Assembly (NCBI RefSeq): GCF_001886815.1
Contig: NZ_CP018099.1
Coordinates: 2,044,501 to 2,108,500, forward strand
DNA length: 64,000 nt
Source of the DNA: Caldithrix abyssi DSM 13497
GTDB lineage: Bacteria > Calditrichota > Calditrichia > Calditrichales > Calditrichaceae
Direction: 5' to 3'
Numbering within the stretch: position 1 is the first letter of the stretch; each line of letters starts with the position of its first letter. A program made the translations under genes and the position numbers. Below the pieces are notes generated by a model that worked only from the letters and a program-made list of their open reading frames with translations, was not told the DNA's origin and ran no database searches. This document shows positions 35,212 to 44,800 of the stretch, piece after piece.

Positions 35212-36084
35212 ATGATGCATTATTTCATCCTGGGGAAAGGCGGCGTGGGTAAATCGACCGTCGCTCTTTTAAAGGCGCTGGCCTTTAATGCACAAGGGAA
35301 AACGGTGCGGTTGGTTTCCCTCGATCAGGCGCATAATCTTAGCGATATCCTTGGTCCGGATGCGGATAAAATCCCTAAAGATTTAATCATTGACGAGCCT
35401 GATATTGACCGGTTTATAAAGGAATACGTTAGCCAGAGCGAAGCATTACTAAAGAAAAATTATCGCTACCTTACGGCGTTAAATCTTGAACACCATTTCA
35501 ACATATTAAAATACGCGCCGGGCATGGAGGAATACGGTCTTTTGCTGGCCTACCAGCGCTACCTGAAGCGTGCCAGGGAAGATGTCCTGCTTTTCGACAT
35601 GCCGCCGACCGCCCTGGCCTTAAAGTTCTTTAGCCTGCCTTTTGTCTCTATTATCTGGCTAAAGCAGCTCAGGGAATTACGCAGGCAAATCCTGGAGAAA
35701 AAACAAATCATCTCCGGAGTTAAATTTGGCAAAAAAGAAGTTGAAACCGATTCGATTAAAAAAAATCTCGAAGAGCAGCTCGAACAATATCGGGAAATAA
35801 CGCAACAATTTCAGAATGGGGAAACTTGTAGAATTGCGGTAGTCGCCAATGCCGATTCGGTCTCAATTGCCGAAAGCGCCAGGATAATCCGTCACCTGGA
35901 GGAATTGAGTATCTCTGTAAGCGAATTTTTTCTAAATAAAAGCACGGAAGAGGGCTTAAAGCAGTTGCAATTACCAGTAAAGGAAAAAATACGGCTTATT
36001 CTCATTCAACCATCAACAAAAACGTTGGTTGGTATGAGCGCCTTATCGGAATTTATGAAGACTTGTAGCCAAAGTTTAGTATGA
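35212..36084 (+). CDS. ArsA/MinD-type P-loop ATPase
   Basis: A 290-residue ATPase of the deviant Walker A type, ILGKGGVGKSTVALLKALAF, with the signature Lys in GKGGVGKST, typical of ArsA/Get3/MinD dimers. VSLDQAHNLSDILG matches the switch I region of ArsA (usually STDPAHSLSD), and DVLLFDMPPTALALKF resembles the switch II DTAPTGH region. No ArsA metal-site cysteines or arsenic genes are present, so arsenite export is unlikely. Two ATG codons in tandem could start it (35212 or 35215). Its place behind cstA and the small helical gene suggests regulation or membrane delivery of the transporter. Confidence 0.85.
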   Translation: MMHYFILGKGGVGKSTVALLKALAFNAQGKTVRLVSLDQAHNLSDILGPDADKIPKDLIIDEPDIDRFIKEYVSQSEALLKKNYRYLTALNLEHHFNILKYAPGMEEYGLLLAYQRYLKRAREDVLLFDMPPTALALKFFSLPFVSIIWLKQLRELRRQILEKKQIISGVKFGKKEVETDSIKKNLEEQLEQYREITQQFQNGETCRIAVVANADSVSIAESARIIRHLEELSISVSEFFLNKSTEEGLKQLQLPVKEKIRLILIQPSTKTLVGMSALSEFMKTCSQSLV

Positions 36085-36169
36085 ATCAATAAAACAATTC
36101 AAGGTTTTGATGGTTTCATCGAAGATAAAAAATAAGGTTTAATCATAATTAATATGGATCGTTAATTAA

Positions 36170-39100
36170 ATGAAAAAAATTATCCTTTTAGCCTGTTTGG
36201 CATTTATTGGATATTTGCCGGCCGCACAGATGGATGTTATCAATTACAATGTCCAACAAGGCCTGGTTCAGTCGCAGGTTTTTGATATTGTCCAGGATAA
36301 TGATGGCTTTATCTGGTTTGCAACTGCAGGGGGCATTTCCCGTTTTGACGGACATGACTTCATTTCGTTTACAAAGCGGCAGGGCATTGCCGATAATTTC
36401 ACCACCTCCGCTTTATTAGATCGTGACGGCTTTTTGTGGTTTGGACATCAAAAAGGCAAACTTTCAAAAATTAATCCCAAAACGTTTGAAATACAAACCT
36501 ACCAGATCAAAATCGATAATAAGCCGCAGAATAAATTACAAATCATTAGCCTGTTTGAAGATGTAACCGGAAGGTTGTGGATACTAACCGTGGGGAAAGG
36601 GCTTTTCTTTTTGCAGGACGGAAAGTTCTATCCCCTATCTCGCAAAATGGGGCTGCTCAGTTCCTATGTTTATAAAATGATCCAGTACAATGATTCTACA
36701 CTGTGGGTGGCCACGGCCCGGGGCCTTTCGGCCATCAACTGCCGGGACTCCATCCCTCAAAAATGCGACTCCCTGGGCGTATTCGGCTTAAAAAATCCGT
36801 ATATTGTCGATCTGGTTAAAGACCGCGACGGGCGCGTCTGGTTTAGCATCCTGGATGAAGGATTATTTTATCTTAATCCGGATGGCAGCTTTAACAAAAT
36901 CACCAAGAAAGATGGACTGATCGAAAATAATATCTGGGGCATTGCGCTGGATCCGAAAGGCGGCATGTGGTTAACCTATAATGTAAAAGGGATTTCCTAC
37001 CTGGAGGTTCAGGAGTTAAACCAGAACCAATACCGGATTAGCCATTTTAACTCACAAGAAAAGTTAACCACCATAGATATTTTTAAGATATTTGTGGATA
37101 GGGAAGGCAATGTCTGGCTCGGCTTAAACGGAAAAGGCGTTGACCTGCTCAGAAAGTCATTATTACAAACCTACCGGATTAGCGGAAAAAACATGCCGGA
37201 AAACATTGTGTGGTCTATCTGGGGAGATGGAAAAAGATATTGGTTCGGTCTGGAAAACGGACTGGCCAGTATGGATATGCGCACCGGCAAAATAAATCTG
37301 GTTAAAGAGATTGACGGCGTTAAGTTAAACAGCGTGATGCAGATTTTAGCGGAAAAAAACGGTGATTTCTGGATCATTTCGTATGGAAGCGGCATTTTTC
37401 ATTATGATTCACAACAGCGCCGTTTTAGACGCTTCAAGATTCCAGAAGATATTGATCCCCGCTTTGTTTATTGCATTAGCAAAGATGACGAGGATAAATA
37501 TTGGTTTGGTTTTGAGTTTTTTGGCTTGCTGATTTATGACTCCAAAAGCAAAACGTTTAAACGACTGACGCGCAGCGACAATAAGATATTGAGCGATAGT
37601 ATAGCCGTCCTTTATAATGATGGCGTTGGGAATATGTGGATCGGAACATTTGATGCCGGCCTTATTCAATATGATGGCAGCACATTCAAATTATTTTCGA
37701 GTGAAACCGGTTTTCCGATCCATGGAGTCAATTCCATTACGCGAGGACCGGACGGCAGGTTGTGGTTAATCAGCGATAGCGACGAAGTGGTCGTTTTTGA
37801 CGGAGAAAAAGTTGAAGTTTTGACGGAGCGCTTCGGTTTAAGGCAGAATTCACTTTATTCTTTGAGCTTCTGGAAAAATCAATTATGGGTTGGTACCAAT
37901 CGTGGTATTGTGTGCATCGATTTAAAGAGCGGCGGCAAGTATGATATTGGCCTGAATACGGGCTTTGATGTAACTGAGGCCAATGAGCGTGCTGTTTTTA
38001 TAGCCCCCGACAGCTCGCTATGGTTTGGAACCATTGATGGGGTTATTCGTGTTAATCCGGCATCCTTGCAAGATTATATGCTATCGCCCAATGTGGAATT
38101 GTATGATGTGAAGATTTTTTCCCAGCATGCGGAATGGCCAGAGGATAGCCGGCTGTCGCATAATAAAAATCATCTTACCTTTGTTTATACCGGCATATTT
38201 TTTAAAGTGCCGGAATGGCTAAAATTCCAATATCGTTTGCGCGGCTTTGACAGAGAATGGTCCAAACCAACCGATAGCCGTTCGGTAACCTATTCCTACA
38301 TTCCGCCGGGGGAATATGTGTTTGAAGTGCGGGCATCGATCGATGGCGTAAACTGGTCTGAGCCTGCCACACTGAGTTTTACTATCTCTCCGCCTTTTTA
38401 CAAAACATGGTGGTTCCTTTTTATGGCCAGCCTGTTCATATTTTCTGTGGTTGTGGGAACCATTTATTATCGCGATAAAAAAAATAAGCAGATTCAAGCC
38501 TATCTTGAACAAAAAGTTAACGAACGCACACAAGAGTTACTGCAGCAAAAAGAACGCGTTGAAACCATTAATAAAGCTTTAAGCGAAAGTGAATCGAAAT
38601 TCAGAACCTTGACGGAAATTTCGCCCTCTGCTATTTTTATTTATCAGGATTACAAATTTATCTACGTAAATCCTGCCACTGAAAAAATTACCGGTTACAA
38701 AAAAGAAGAATTACTGGACAAACCCATTTTTGAGATCGTTCATCCAGACTTTAAAGCTATTGTTGCCGAGCGCGCGCGCAAGCGGTTAAAGGGAGAGAAA
38801 GTTCCCGATCGCTATGAATTTAAAATTATCAGAAAAGACGGCCAGGAACGCTGGGTTGATTTTTCAGCCAGAGCCATAACCTACCTGGGAAAAGAGGCGG
38901 GGCTTGGAACCGTGTTCGATGTGACGGAACGTAAAAGAGCAGAGGAGGCTTTGTTAGAGGAAAAGGAAAGGTTAGATGCAACGTTGTCGGCCATCGGAGA
39001 CGGCGTTATTGCAACCGATAGGGAGCAACGAATTATTATCTGCAATAAACGCGCCTTAAACATATTGGGTCCTGATAATTTTGAAGAAAAAAAATATATC

Positions 39101-40495
39101 GGCGCTTATTTCCCCGATCTGTTTAAAATATTTAATGAAAACACCAACGAGCCTTTGCCCAATCCGGTCTCTACTCTCATTGAATCAAATGGCGCGAATC
39201 AAATCGAGGGCAGCGGATTTTTAAAGAGCCGTGGCAAGAAAAAGGTTTTGATTGAGTATTCTGCTGCGCCCATCTTTGACAAACACAGCAATATCATTGG
39301 CGTGGTTATTGCCTTTCGGGATGTTACGGCCAAACGGCGGATGGAAGCAGAGCTTTTGAAAAATCAAAAATTGGAGTCCATCGGCGTGCTGGCTGGCGGC
39401 ATTGCCCATGATTTTAACAATTTTTTAACCGCTATTATGGGCAATTTATCTTTGTTAAGAATGCGGATGAATGAAGAGGATAAACGATTAATCAGCCGCA
39501 TTCAAAGCGCGGAAAAAGCGGCTGAAAAGGCGCAGGAATTAACACAGCAACTATTGACCTTTTCAAAAGGCGGGTTGCCCATTAAAAAAACGACCGATAT
39601 TCGAGAACTGGTACAGGATTCCGCTGAGTTTGTCCTGAGCGGCGCGAATGTCGATTTTGTGTTGGAAAGTGATTCGGACCTGTGGCACGCCGAAGTAGAT
39701 CAGGGCCAGATCAATCAGGTAATCCAAAACCTGATCATTAATGCCAATCAGGCCATGCCGAACGGTGGAACCATCTATCTGAAACTCAAAAATATGGAAT
39801 TAAAGACGCCGGGCAAACTGCCTCTGGAAGCGGGTAAATATATTAAGATTACTATTAAAGATCAGGGCGTGGGGATTCCGCCCAAATACCTTTCCAAAAT
39901 CTTCGATCCTTTCTTTTCTACCAAACAGAGCGGCAGCGGGCTGGGATTGACCACCGCCTTTTCTATCGTTAAAAAACACAAAGGGCATATTGAAGTGCAA
40001 TCCGAAGTCGGAGTTGGAACGGAATTTACAATCTACTTACCGGCGACGACCAAACGGAAAGAAAAAGTCGCAGAAAAACTTAAGTTTTCTAAATTTAAAT
40101 TCGGCAATCAGCGACCGGTGGTTTTAATTATGGACGACGAAGAGATGGTGCGCGATCTGGCAGCGAATTTGTTCGATCAGCTTGGCTTTGTTGTGATTCA
40201 GGCAAGAGACGGGAGCGAGGCCATTAATTTGTACAAAAGTTTCAAAGAAAACGAGCGGAAGATCGACCTGGTGGTCATGGATTTGACCATTCCCGGAGGA
40301 ATGGGAGGAAAAGAAGCGATTAAAAAGTTGTTGGAAGTAGATCCGGATGCCCGGGTGGTGGTCTCCAGCGGCTATTCCAATGACCCGGTAATGGCCCAAT
40401 TTGAAAAATATGGATTTAAGGCCTGTCTTAGAAAACCTTTTAAATTAGAAGAGCTGCTTGTCATTTTAAACAGCATGGATTTTAACGGGAATTAA
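36170..40495 (+). CDS. Hybrid two-component sensor with propeller ectodomain, PAS, kinase and receiver
   Basis: A 1441-residue hybrid kinase. A signal peptide is followed by two seven-bladed Reg_prop propellers (about 20-690, repeats such as NDGFIWFATAGGISRFDG and DGRVWFSILDEGLFYL) and a Y_Y_Y domain (about 690-740, ending FEVRASIDGVNWSEP). One transmembrane helix (about 745-767), a coiled coil and two PAS domains (about 806-930 and 930-1060) lead to HisKA with GGIAHDFNNFLTAIMGN. The HATPase has DQGVGIPPKYLSKIFDPFFSTKQ, and the C-terminal receiver has phosphoacceptor Asp1371 in VVMDLTIPG. It lacks the AraC-type DNA-binding tail of Bacteroides polysaccharide sensors, so it must signal through another protein. 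Confidence 0.94.
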   Translation: MKKIILLACLAFIGYLPAAQMDVINYNVQQGLVQSQVFDIVQDNDGFIWFATAGGISRFDGHDFISFTKRQGIADNFTTSALLDRDGFLWFGHQKGKLSKINPKTFEIQTYQIKIDNKPQNKLQIISLFEDVTGRLWILTVGKGLFFLQDGKFYPLSRKMGLLSSYVYKMIQYNDSTLWVATARGLSAINCRDSIPQKCDSLGVFGLKNPYIVDLVKDRDGRVWFSILDEGLFYLNPDGSFNKITKKDGLIENNIWGIALDPKGGMWLTYNVKGISYLEVQELNQNQYRISHFNSQEKLTTIDIFKIFVDREGNVWLGLNGKGVDLLRKSLLQTYRISGKNMPENIVWSIWGDGKRYWFGLENGLASMDMRTGKINLVKEIDGVKLNSVMQILAEKNGDFWIISYGSGIFHYDSQQRRFRRFKIPEDIDPRFVYCISKDDEDKYWFGFEFFGLLIYDSKSKTFKRLTRSDNKILSDSIAVLYNDGVGNMWIGTFDAGLIQYDGSTFKLFSSETGFPIHGVNSITRGPDGRLWLISDSDEVVVFDGEKVEVLTERFGLRQNSLYSLSFWKNQLWVGTNRGIVCIDLKSGGKYDIGLNTGFDVTEANERAVFIAPDSSLWFGTIDGVIRVNPASLQDYMLSPNVELYDVKIFSQHAEWPEDSRLSHNKNHLTFVYTGIFFKVPEWLKFQYRLRGFDREWSKPTDSRSVTYSYIPPGEYVFEVRASIDGVNWSEPATLSFTISPPFYKTWWFLFMASLFIFSVVVGTIYYRDKKNKQIQAYLEQKVNERTQELLQQKERVETINKALSESESKFRTLTEISPSAIFIYQDYKFIYVNPATEKITGYKKEELLDKPIFEIVHPDFKAIVAERARKRLKGEKVPDRYEFKIIRKDGQERWVDFSARAITYLGKEAGLGTVFDVTERKRAEEALLEEKERLDATLSAIGDGVIATDREQRIIICNKRALNILGPDNFEEKKYIGAYFPDLFKIFNENTNEPLPNPVSTLIESNGANQIEGSGFLKSRGKKKVLIEYSAAPIFDKHSNIIGVVIAFRDVTAKRRMEAELLKNQKLESIGVLAGGIAHDFNNFLTAIMGNLSLLRMRMNEEDKRLISRIQSAEKAAEKAQELTQQLLTFSKGGLPIKKTTDIRELVQDSAEFVLSGANVDFVLESDSDLWHAEVDQGQINQVIQNLIINANQAMPNGGTIYLKLKNMELKTPGKLPLEAGKYIKITIKDQGVGIPPKYLSKIFDPFFSTKQSGSGLGLTTAFSIVKKHKGHIEVQSEVGVGTEFTIYLPATTKRKEKVAEKLKFSKFKFGNQRPVVLIMDDEEMVRDLAANLFDQLGFVVIQARDGSEAINLYKSFKENERKIDLVVMDLTIPGGMGGKEAIKKLLEVDPDARVVVSSGYSNDPVMAQFEKYGFKACLRKPFKLEELLVILNSMDFNGN

Positions 40496-41064
40496 AAGGG
40501 AGCGCAGACAAGCCGTAACCAAAAATCAACCGCAACGCGTACAAAGTAATTTTCTCGCAGATTACGCCAATCATCGTAGAAAATTATTTAACATTTAAGA
40601 CGAAAGCTAAGCAAACCGGTACTCTACTTTTAATAATTCGGGCACAGCCTCCCGCTCCGCGTGATAATCCGGGCACAGCCTCCCACTTCGTGTGATAATT
40701 TTTAATTGTAGTACAGCATGGCCGCAACTAAAAATATTTCCGCAGGGATTTAAGCAAACGCAGAGTGTACAGCGCACAGAGAAGTCCCAAAGTTCGCAAA
40801 GAATGTTAAAAGTTAAAAGTAGTTTGAATTACCCTCACCCCTGCGTTCTCCCTCTCCCAGAATAAAAATCTGGGAAAGGGGGAAGTTGATCGCATCCAGT
40901 GCAGGCATCCAGTGCAGGCAACCAGCGCAAGCATCCAGTGCAAGCATCTAGTGCAGGCGGTCTGTCTTTGTTTAACGCTGTAAGGCATGAGAGATTTCGT
41001 TGAAAATTTAACTATTCAACCAATCAACCATTCAACCACTTTACGCCCTGAGGCAGCGCTCGAC
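40496..41064 (+). repeat. Intergenic repeat mosaic between hybrid kinase and rnhA
   Basis: No gene is seen. 40503-40600 repeats 15870-15955. 40633-40663 and 40664-40694 are two 31-bp direct repeats (core CGGGCACAGCCTCCC). 40780-40880 holds the C-rich unit seen at 16162. 40892-40956 is a 13-bp minisatellite. 41012-41040 has AACCATTCAACC-type repeats. Confidence 0.7.
40892..40956. repeat. 13-bp minisatellite, five copies
   Basis: Five tandem units of GCATCCAGTGCAG with scattered substitutions (third unit GCAACCAGCGCAA, fourth ends in A, fifth GCATCTAGTGCAG). It is non-coding. Copy number is likely to vary between strains. Confidence 0.85.
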
Positions 41065-41526
41065 TTAGAGATCATTAAGTTTGGGCCTGGATGCCGCCTT
41101 CACCGCCAATTCATCGCATCGTTCGTTTTCGGTGTGGCCAGCATGTCCTTTAACCCAAATGAATTGCACTTTATGTTTTTCGAGCTGTTTAAGAAGTCGC
41201 TTCCATAAATCGACATTTTTTACGGGTTCGTTTTTGCCCCGAATCCAGCGTCGCTTGACCCAGTTTTTCAGCCAGCCTTTATTGATGGCGTCCACAATGT
41301 AGCGAGAATCGGAATAAACCGTCACCTCGCACGGCTCTTTTAAGGCCTCCAGCCCTTTTATGATAGCCATCAATTCCATGCGATTATTCGTCGTTTTGAA
41401 ATAACCTTCCGATAGTTCTTTGGTGTGTTGTTGATATTTTAAAATCGTTCCATAGCCACCGGGGCCGGGATTGCCTGAACAGGCGCCGTCTGTAAAGATT
41501 TCTACTTGTTTCATACCACCTTTCAT
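41065..41526 (-). CDS. rnhA: Ribonuclease HI
   Basis: A 153-residue enzyme that cuts RNA in RNA-DNA hybrids. Catalytic acidic residues are visible: Asp13 ([12 protein letters not shown]), Glu51 (NNRMELMA), Asp73 (VYSDSRY) and the C-terminal Asp in ENERCDELA, with the His loop WVKGHAGH. The basic handle [23 protein letters not shown] is the E. coli type. The first ATG directly follows the stop of the UPF0316 gene; a start at 41514 (MKQVEIF) is also possible. Confidence 0.95.
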   Translation of the reverse strand: MKGGMKQVEIFTDGACSGNPGPGGYGTILKYQQHTKELSEGYFKTTNNRMELMAIIKGLEALKEPCEVTVYSDSRYIVDAINKGWLKNWVKRRWIRGKNEPVKNVDLWKRLLKQLEKHKVQFIWVKGHAGHTENERCDELAVKAASRPKLNDL

Positions 41527-42081
41527 CTATTTTTTCTTTAGAATGGCACGCCATCTTCTGCCGCGCGAATGGCTCAGTTGGGGATAGGCGCTTCGTACGT
41601 CAGAAACCGAAATTAAAGCGTTTGGATCGAACTCTCTGGCAATTTGCATGGCCTGACTTACTTTTTTTCTGGGCGTAATTAAATAAAGAAAATCAAGGCG
41701 CTCCCTTTCGTTGCTGGCATAAAGATGAGTTACCTTAAAACCTTCTTCGCGCAACAGCATGCTCAACGTCTTGAGATTATCTTCCGTCACAATCTGAACA
41801 ATCTGGTAGCCAAGAGCCAGTTTGTTTTCAATGGAAATTCCGATAAAATTTCCCAGAGCAAAGCCCAGGCCATAGGCCAGGTATGATGCCACGTTGTCCA
41901 AATTTTTAAAGACCTGACCGATTGCCAGCAACCAGATTATTACTTCAAAAAAGCCGAGGAGGCTGGCCAGTAAACGATTGCCCCTGCCGATCATGATAAT
42001 GCGAATCGTTCCAATGCTCACATCTGATATTCGAGCCAGACAGATGAACAGCGGCGCAAACAGCGCATCCCAGTTCAGCAT
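41527..42081 (-). CDS. UPF0316 / DUF2179 membrane protein
   Basis: A 184-residue protein with three N-terminal transmembrane helices (about 8-30, 37-57, 64-85), including ARISDVSIGTIRIIMIGRG and the glycine-rich LGFALGNFIGISIENKLALG, all typical of UPF0316. A C-terminal DUF2179 domain (about 95-165) follows. Its role is unknown; DUF2179 is thought to sense small ligands. A GGAGGT site precedes it on the minus strand. The stop abuts the rnhA start, so the two are co-transcribed. Confidence 0.88.
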   Translation of the reverse strand: MLNWDALFAPLFICLARISDVSIGTIRIIMIGRGNRLLASLLGFFEVIIWLLAIGQVFKNLDNVASYLAYGLGFALGNFIGISIENKLALGYQIVQIVTEDNLKTLSMLLREEGFKVTHLYASNERERLDFLYLITPRKKVSQAMQIAREFDPNALISVSDVRSAYPQLSHSRGRRWRAILKKK

Positions 42082-42173
42082 GGCCGCAAATACCTCCTTT
42101 TGGCATCCAGATTATTTACAAAAATTACAAAATATTTGGAATTTATCCAACTGAAAAAATCGTTAAAAATAAT

Positions 42174-42296
42174 TGAGTTCAGTATAAAAACCACGAATTT
42201 CACGAATGGACACGAATATATTGTATGTAATTTAAATAAAAACAATAGTCCCATTTACATGAAATTCGATAACAATACCTTTTTAGAGGGGACTCA
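42174..42296. mobile_element. MITE-like element, copy 2 (123 bp)
   Basis: The second copy of the element at 15962-16083, starting TGAGTTCAGTATA and ending GGGACTCA. Internal AGTCCC (42247-42252) pairs with terminal GGGACT; copy 1 has AGTCCA with TGGACT, a compensated change. The surrounding 42082-42445 holds no convincing gene; a short frame at 42100-42345 is made of this element. AAGGAGGAAT at 42433-42442 is the ribosome site of the next gene. Confidence 0.55.
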
Positions 42297-42445
42297 TAAG
42301 TATGAACGTTACGCAGAAAGAAAACAGGCCTTTATTCAGACTTAATATTATGGATGATGCTTTTGTGCTAAAAATCAAACAAGCGTGTTCTAAAGATAAA
42401 TATCTTCCATAGAAATTTATTTAATTATAGCTAAGGAGGAATCGT

Positions 42446-44800
42446 ATGTCCCGTTTTTTTAAGATTTTAATTGGTATCGTTTTAATCGTATCCGGCGCGC
42501 TGCAGGCCAGCTCGTTTGTGGGGTTTAAAAAAAATGTAATATCCGTTAAAATAGATGAAAAAGCATTTTACAATTTACGAACCGTTCAATTTACTATTGG
42601 AAAAACCGGCATCCAGTCCATCGATGCGCTCAATGAGCAATACAAAGTGCGGCTGGTCAAAAACTTTTTTAAATTAAAAGCGGATTTTATCAATGAACGG
42701 AATAAAGATTTACAACAATGGCTATTATTCTATTTTGAAACACCGATCGATGTAGAGCAGATCAGTCGTGAATACGCCAGTCTGGCCGATGTATTGGTGG
42801 CAGAGCCCATTCCCATTCATACCGTATTTAAAACGCCTGATGACACGCGTCTGACCGATCAGTGGCATATCAATCAGAGCAACGATGCCGACATTGACGC
42901 TTTTGAAGCCTGGGACATGGAAACGGGAAACACCTCCATTATCGTTGCGGTGATGGACACCGGCGTGGAATGGTGGCATCCGGATCTGGCCGGGGCTCTG
43001 GCCGATCGCACCAATCGGAACACGATTCACGGCAATATCTGGATCAATACTGCAGAGTTAGCCGATACAAACAGCACGGTTGATGAAGACGGCAACGGCT
43101 ACGCAGACGACTGGGTGGGCTGGGACTTTGTTACCGGCAATCCAAATTTATTGGACCTGGGCGATGACTACGATCAGGAAGATAACGATCCCAGCGATCA
43201 TGAAGGACACGGCACGCATTGCGCGGGCAATGTGGGCGCCATCAACAATAATGCGCTTGGCGTTTGTTCGGCAGCCGGCGGTTGGGGAGAAGACGCCCAG
43301 GGCGCGGGCAATGGGGTGAAAGTAATGCCCCTGCGTATTGGCTGGAAAGATTTTCCCTCGGGCCGGGTTTCCATGGATTTTGCCGCACAGGCTTTTATTT
43401 ACGCAGCCGAAAACGGGGCGCACATTGCGTCGTGTAGCTGGGGCTCCTCTGAAACGACGGCTTTGAAAGACGCCATCAACACCTTTTTGTATGGCACCAC
43501 CAGCCCTACGGCCTCCGATCCGCAAATACGTCTGATCTTTGTGGCCGCCGGCAATGACGGAAACGAGTCACAAGCCTATTTAAACAGCCGCGACGATTGT
43601 ATTTCTGTTGCTGCCACCAATGCCAACGACGGCGCGCCAAGCTGGACCAATTACGGAACGTGGATCGATATTTCAGCGCCGGGCGAAAATATTTTAAGCA
43701 CCTCTCTTAACGGCGGCTATGCCTCTTTAGACGGCACATCCATGGCCACGCCCATTGCCGCCAGTGTGGCTGCCTTAATCTGGTCTTATCAACCTTCCTT
43801 AACGGCCACAGAGGTAGAAAATTATCTTTACCAGGGCGCAGAGAATATTGACGCCAATCTCCCGGCTACGCACATCGGCAAAATGGGCGCCGGCCGCGTC
43901 AGCGCCTGGAATTCATTGAGCCTGATCACACCCAACCAGCGTCCTGTGGCAATGGCCGATACTTCCTCATTGGCCGAAGACGATTCGGTTAAAATAGCGG
44001 TTTTGAACAACGATTCGGACCCGGACGGCGATCCGCTACAATTGTCCGTTTTAACCAGCCCGCAAAACGGTTCAGTTACACAACTTGGCGACACATTAAG
44101 GTATGTTGCAAACCAGGATTTTTTTGGCAGCGATAGTTTTCAGTACAAGATCGACGATGGCAACGGGGGACTCGATACGGCCATGGTGCGCATTACGGTT
44201 CGCGCCGTTAATGACCCGCCGCAAATTGTAGGTTTGCCGCAAAATTTGATCTTGAATCCAAATGACTGCACTTCTCTGAATATGGCCAACTATCAGCAAG
44301 ATGTGGATACGCCGGATTCGCTTTTGCAGTGGTCGTTTTCGGTTAGCGATCCCACCGCTTTGAGCTACACGTACAACCCTGCCACCGATACGCTGGAAAT
44401 TTGTTCGTTAGGCCCAACGGGAACCTATTTTGTTTACACCACGTTGACCGACGACAGCGGCGCCTTTGATCAGGATACCATTACGGTGACGGTTGAATTG
44501 CCCAGCGCTCTGGCGGCCGTGGGCAAAGGTACTCCGGATAAATTTGATTTAAAGGCTAATTATCCCAATCCATTTAATCCTCAAACCACCATTGCGTACC
44601 AACTGGCTGAAAACGATTATGTAAGCATCAGAGTTTATGACATCACCGGCCGGTTGGTAAGCACGTTGGTTGATGAAACACAAAAAGCGGGTTACTACAA
44701 GATATTATTTGACGCCAGACATCTTTCCAGCGGCATCTACTTTTATGTGATGCGAACGAGCCAATTTGTCAAAATGCGCAAGATGATGTTGATTCGATGA
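42446..44800 (+). CDS. Secreted subtilisin-like serine protease (S8) with type IX sorting domain
   Basis: The 784-residue protein has a signal peptide (to about residue 22) and an I9-like prosegment to about 130. The S8 catalytic domain carries Asp in VAVMDTGVEWWHPDL (about 171), His in HEGHGTHCAGN (about 256) and Ser in LDGTSMATP (about 432). A cadherin-like tandem domain follows (about 510-590, VLNNDSDPDGDPLQLS and YKIDDGNGG), then a second Ig-like region. The C-terminal sorting domain (NYPNPFNPQTT, VRVYD-like IRVYDITGRLV, GIYFYVMRT) sends such proteins through the type IX secretion system to the cell surface. AAGGAGGAAT precedes the ATG. Confidence 0.95.
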   Translation: MSRFFKILIGIVLIVSGALQASSFVGFKKNVISVKIDEKAFYNLRTVQFTIGKTGIQSIDALNEQYKVRLVKNFFKLKADFINERNKDLQQWLLFYFETPIDVEQISREYASLADVLVAEPIPIHTVFKTPDDTRLTDQWHINQSNDADIDAFEAWDMETGNTSIIVAVMDTGVEWWHPDLAGALADRTNRNTIHGNIWINTAELADTNSTVDEDGNGYADDWVGWDFVTGNPNLLDLGDDYDQEDNDPSDHEGHGTHCAGNVGAINNNALGVCSAAGGWGEDAQGAGNGVKVMPLRIGWKDFPSGRVSMDFAAQAFIYAAENGAHIASCSWGSSETTALKDAINTFLYGTTSPTASDPQIRLIFVAAGNDGNESQAYLNSRDDCISVAATNANDGAPSWTNYGTWIDISAPGENILSTSLNGGYASLDGTSMATPIAASVAALIWSYQPSLTATEVENYLYQGAENIDANLPATHIGKMGAGRVSAWNSLSLITPNQRPVAMADTSSLAEDDSVKIAVLNNDSDPDGDPLQLSVLTSPQNGSVTQLGDTLRYVANQDFFGSDSFQYKIDDGNGGLDTAMVRITVRAVNDPPQIVGLPQNLILNPNDCTSLNMANYQQDVDTPDSLLQWSFSVSDPTALSYTYNPATDTLEICSLGPTGTYFVYTTLTDDSGAFDQDTITVTVELPSALAAVGKGTPDKFDLKANYPNPFNPQTTIAYQLAENDYVSIRVYDITGRLVSTLVDETQKAGYYKILFDARHLSSGIYFYVMRTSQFVKMRKMMLIR

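Noticed and set aside
35212-36084. Arsenite efflux ATPase ArsA
   Set aside because: Only the P-loop fold is shared. The arsenic-binding cysteines and any ars genes are missing.
42100-42345. 81-codon plus-strand frame between UPF0316 and the subtilase
   Set aside because: It is built from the MITE-like element at 42174-42296 and overlaps it fully.
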